Source: an uncultured Prevotellaceae bacterium (GTDB lineage: Bacteria > Bacteroidota > Bacteroidia > Bacteroidales > Bacteroidaceae). From it: a DNA stretch of 35,647 nt. Made by a program: the position numbers and the translations under genes. The stretch is taken from NCBI GenBank assembly GCA_902795605.1, contig CADBLU010000124.1, positions 1-35,647 of the forward strand. The letters run 5' to 3'. A model generated the notes under the pieces. The model worked only from the letters and a program-made list of their open reading frames with translations, was not told the DNA's origin and did no database searches. Below are positions 33,720-35,647 of the stretch, piece after piece (within the stretch, counting starts at the first letter, position 1; the number at the start of each line of letters is the position of its first letter).

Positions 33720-33753
33720 CACCGCCGCAGACCTTGCGTAGTCTGCGGCGGTG
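33720..33753 (-). terminator. Probable terminator hairpin after the sigma-like gene
   Basis: A perfect 13-bp G/C-rich stem pairs 33720-33732 (CACCGCCGCAGAC) with 33741-33753, loop of 8 nt. It stands 68 nt after the stop of the 323-aa gene and before the promoter of the next. The T-tract is poor. Confidence 0.6.
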
Positions 33754-33820
33754 ACTGAGGAGAATAATGCATATCCGGTGTCCGGGCACTCACACCGGAG
33801 CATGCACCATGGAGACAATC

Positions 33821-34792
33821 TTAGCTGTGCGTCTCATACCATTTCTTGAAGGCAGAGTTGAAACGCTTGGTCAGCACCATGTAGCGGTTGTCCACCCACT
33901 TGCGGCTGCGACCCACCATGTCGCCCACGGCAGTGGGAGTGACACCGTTGCGGCGCGAAATGAAGACATATTGGTCGGTCTTGGTCCACTTGAGCTTGGA
34001 GACAAAAGCGCTGACAAACTCAGGCGTAGCCTCTTCCACCTCGCTGTTGGACAAATTGACGCCAAACAGGTCAGAGAACGGGTTGTCGTAGGAGTTGTCG
34101 AGGAAGTTTTCCGTCTTCGACGTAAAGTCAGAAGACTCAAGAAGCACGCGGGGATTCTTGTCGGCAATCACCAAGTGCTCGAAAGGGAAGGTGTTGTTGA
34201 GCACGAGAGAGCGGAATTTCTTCTCTGCTTTCTTACGTGCCTCTTCAAACTCTTCCACATCCATGTTGTACATAGCGCGGATTTCCACTTCGGGCTTACG
34301 CTCAGCGTAGATCACGGTGAGAAGGTCGCGGGAGGCGCCGGAGGGCATCACCTCGTCGATGAAGAAGCGGCAGCTCTCAGGGTCGTGCTCAAAGAGAGTC
34401 ACTTTGGTGGTGCTGACAGTAATCTGACGCTTCACACGGTTGACCACACCAATTTCCTTGAGGTAAGCAGAGACGACGTGAAAAGCCACCTCTTGCATCC
34501 AGGAGTCGAAAGGACGGACACCGCCGTAGGTCTTGAGGGGATGCCAGTCACCATTCTTTCCTAAGAGATGCTCCATCATGATGGTGCCGAAATCTCGGTG
34601 AGAGATGCGGTAACCATAACTATCATAGAAGCATTTATTGATATATTTCCAGAGTTTAGTGAGCGTATACTCACCTTCCTCTTCGAAGAAGTAAGTATTG
34701 CGGAATTTACTATCATTTATGATCTTCCACACGATATAGCGCCCCTCTTCTCCCGGGTTCGCAAAACGGTTATTCTTATTTGCTCTTGTCAT
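33821..34792 (-). CDS. 323-aa protein with sigma-factor-like features, function unknown
   Basis: The protein has no signal peptide or membrane segment and is charged throughout. GGVRPFDSWMQEVAFHVVSA (about 89-108) resembles the sigma-70 region 2 segment (F-x-x-W-L-x-x-I-A). Two later segments look like sigma region 4 or other helix-turn-helix units: SRDLLTVIYAERKPEVEIRA with EFEEARKKAEKKFRS, and TPTAVGDMVGRSRKWVDNRY with VLTKRFNSAFKKW at the end. This reads as a divergent sigma-like or HTH protein with two such units, but the likeness is weak and from memory. Direct repeats lie upstream (34835-34874). The gene ends before a hairpin at 33720-33753 and is a single transcription unit. Confidence 0.6.
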   Translation of the reverse strand: MTRANKNNRFANPGEEGRYIVWKIINDSKFRNTYFFEEEGEYTLTKLWKYINKCFYDSYGYRISHRDFGTIMMEHLLGKNGDWHPLKTYGGVRPFDSWMQEVAFHVVSAYLKEIGVVNRVKRQITVSTTKVTLFEHDPESCRFFIDEVMPSGASRDLLTVIYAERKPEVEIRAMYNMDVEEFEEARKKAEKKFRSLVLNNTFPFEHLVIADKNPRVLLESSDFTSKTENFLDNSYDNPFSDLFGVNLSNSEVEEATPEFVSAFVSKLKWTKTDQYVFISRRNGVTPTAVGDMVGRSRKWVDNRYMVLTKRFNSAFKKWYETHS

Positions 34793-34834
34793 CTAATAAT
34801 ACATCTTTTTTCAACAATAAAAGCTAATAAAAAA

Positions 34835-34874
34835 TCCGAACTGTCACTGTTTTGGGTGAAAAGTCCGGAACTGT
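34835..34874. repeat. Pair of short direct repeats upstream of the sigma-like gene
   Basis: TCCGAACTGT (34835-34844) and TCCGGAACTGT (34864-34874) differ by one inserted G and are 29 nt apart start to start. They lie 43-82 nt upstream of the 323-aa gene and could be operator sites. Confidence 0.35.
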
Positions 34875-34897
34875 TGAGAAGATAAAATCGCTTACGG

Positions 34898-35179
34898 CTA
34901 TAGTTGTCTTGTGCCCGATTGATAGGTAGTAAAGCGATTGTCTGGTTCCGTAACTCTTATGAGTCCTTTATTCGCTAATAGTATAATCCTATTGATTCCA
35001 GGTTCTGTTATTGGATACTTTGACTGTGATATGGTGCTCCTCAACTCGTCGAAGGCCCGAGAGGCACCTGCTGCTGCGAGACGGCCATATATGGTCCTGT
35101 CCGCAGCCAAGGCGTTCACCAAGGGTGCGAAAAGCGACAGTTGTCCCACAATATATCCGTTGACTCCAATAAGCAGCAT
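34898..35179 (-). CDS. Doubtful 93-aa ORF
   Basis: An ATG at 35179 opens 93 codons. The protein has a hydrophobic N-terminus (MLLIGVNGYIVGQLSLF) and then a mixed part (FDELRSTISQSKYPITEPG, INRIILLANKGLIRV). It is richer in G+C than the AT-rich DNA on both sides, which favours coding, yet I see no promoter box, family motif or conserved partner. It could be a small gene, or a remnant of a larger gene. Confidence is low. Confidence 0.35.
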   Translation of the reverse strand: MLLIGVNGYIVGQLSLFAPLVNALAADRTIYGRLAAAGASRAFDELRSTISQSKYPITEPGINRIILLANKGLIRVTEPDNRFTTYQSGTRQL

Positions 35180-35647
35180 AGACCACTAAATGTTGAGTTA
35201 ATCCTATTAAATAGTTTCTATAATATATATTTCCTAGAGAAGGAGGCGATATTTACAGCCTCAGATTTTTAGTCGAAAGTGCTTACAAATTTATTTAAAA
35301 TTTTCTATAATCTATTAATTTTTGCATATAATTTAATACTTATTAAGTTTTGTTTACATTTCACAAACTTCATCGCGCCATCCGCCCCAAAGGCTTTATT
35401 CGCTCAACTTTTTGGTGTTGAGGACCTTATCAAAGAGTGCGAAGAATTTATCTATCATACGCAATTATGAGAATCGGCAATCGACTTGATGGTGGCATGC
35501 CTGTTTTTGAGTCTTTTCAACTCCACAACTCCCCCCTCCTCCATTCCCTCAACCAGACAGTTGAATCATTTTATATACTAAAAGTGTTAAGACATGGTGT
35601 GTAATCAAACTATTTTTATTAAATTTGGAGCCTGAAACATTATGAAC
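35180..35647. other. AT-rich stretch without a convincing gene
   Basis: About 470 nt with long A/T runs. No RNA gene is recognised. A TAAATTTG box (35620-35627) precedes an ATG at 35642 (ATGAAC), which may open a gene cut by the right edge. A 63-codon frame (35279-35470) starts with GTG in very AT-rich DNA and looks fortuitous. Confidence 0.4.

Noticed and set aside
33767-34564. 265-codon plus-strand frame opposite the sigma-like gene
   Set aside because: Low-complexity His/Val-rich translation without motifs; the minus-strand frame has more natural composition, a normal start and a terminator.
35279-35470. 63-codon frame at the right end
   Set aside because: GTG start, very AT-rich, Phe/Leu/Ile-rich translation typical of chance frames in AT-rich DNA; no promoter or motif.
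1-35647. CRISPR arrays, tRNA or rRNA genes, insertion sequences
   Set aside because: No regularly spaced repeats, no cloverleaf or rRNA stretches that I can recognise, and no transposase or integrase frame on either strand.

Overview
The window looks like a chromosomal segment of a Bacteroidetes bacterium, most likely a Prevotellaceae member. Three things point there. Promoters of the Bacteroidetes type (TTTG at about -33, TAnnTTTG at about -7) precede many genes. Several lipoproteins have short signal peptides, one with an acidic tract after the Cys as in Bacteroidetes surface lipoproteins. The gene families (GH31, MINPP-type phosphatase, DUF4886, DUF3298, GT11) are typical. I cannot name the species.

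Region 1 (1-15.2 kb) is mostly housekeeping and envelope genes: a secreted MORN-repeat protein cut by the left edge, a YicI-like GH31 alpha-glycosidase, a Fur-family regulator, a PfkB-family kinase, a LolA-like exported protein, an FMN-binding exported protein, a TraB/GumN protein, a MINPP-like histidine phosphatase with a lipoprotein, a DUF3298 protein behind a DegT-type sugar aminotransferase, an outer-membrane beta-barrel, a lipoprotein serine protease and glmS. glmS feeds amino-sugar synthesis.

Region 2 (15.3-33.3 kb) is an exopolysaccharide/O-antigen locus. On the minus strand lie ugd, rfbC, a DUF4886 SGNH hydrolase and an acyltransferase-3 membrane protein. On the plus strand a tight 12-gene run follows: Wzx-like flippase, Wzy-like polymerase, hexapeptide acyltransferase, GT11 alpha-1,2-fucosyltransferase-like, GT32, CysE-like acyltransferase, GT4, AlgD-like GDP-mannose dehydrogenase, heparinase II/III-like protein, GT4, a galacturonokinase-like GHMP kinase and a sugar-1-phosphate nucleotidyltransferase. 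A small zinc-ribbon gene overlaps the end of the run. A strong hairpin terminator closes it at about 33.3 kb. The plus-strand operon starts from a promoter near 19.39 kb with a leader of about 175 nt that can fold into nested stems. The gene set predicts an acylated, fucosylated, uronate-containing polymer made by a Wzx/Wzy route. The initiating transferase and the Wza/Wzc export proteins are not in the window.

Region 3 (33.3-35.6 kb) has a small conserved-looking protein, a 323-aa protein with sigma-factor-like features, a doubtful 93-aa ORF and an AT-rich stretch without convincing genes.

The observations most worth a second look are the structured leader of the polysaccharide operon, the galacturonokinase-like/nucleotidyltransferase pair, which could be an NDP-uronate salvage module, and the unexported heparinase-like protein inside the biosynthetic operon.
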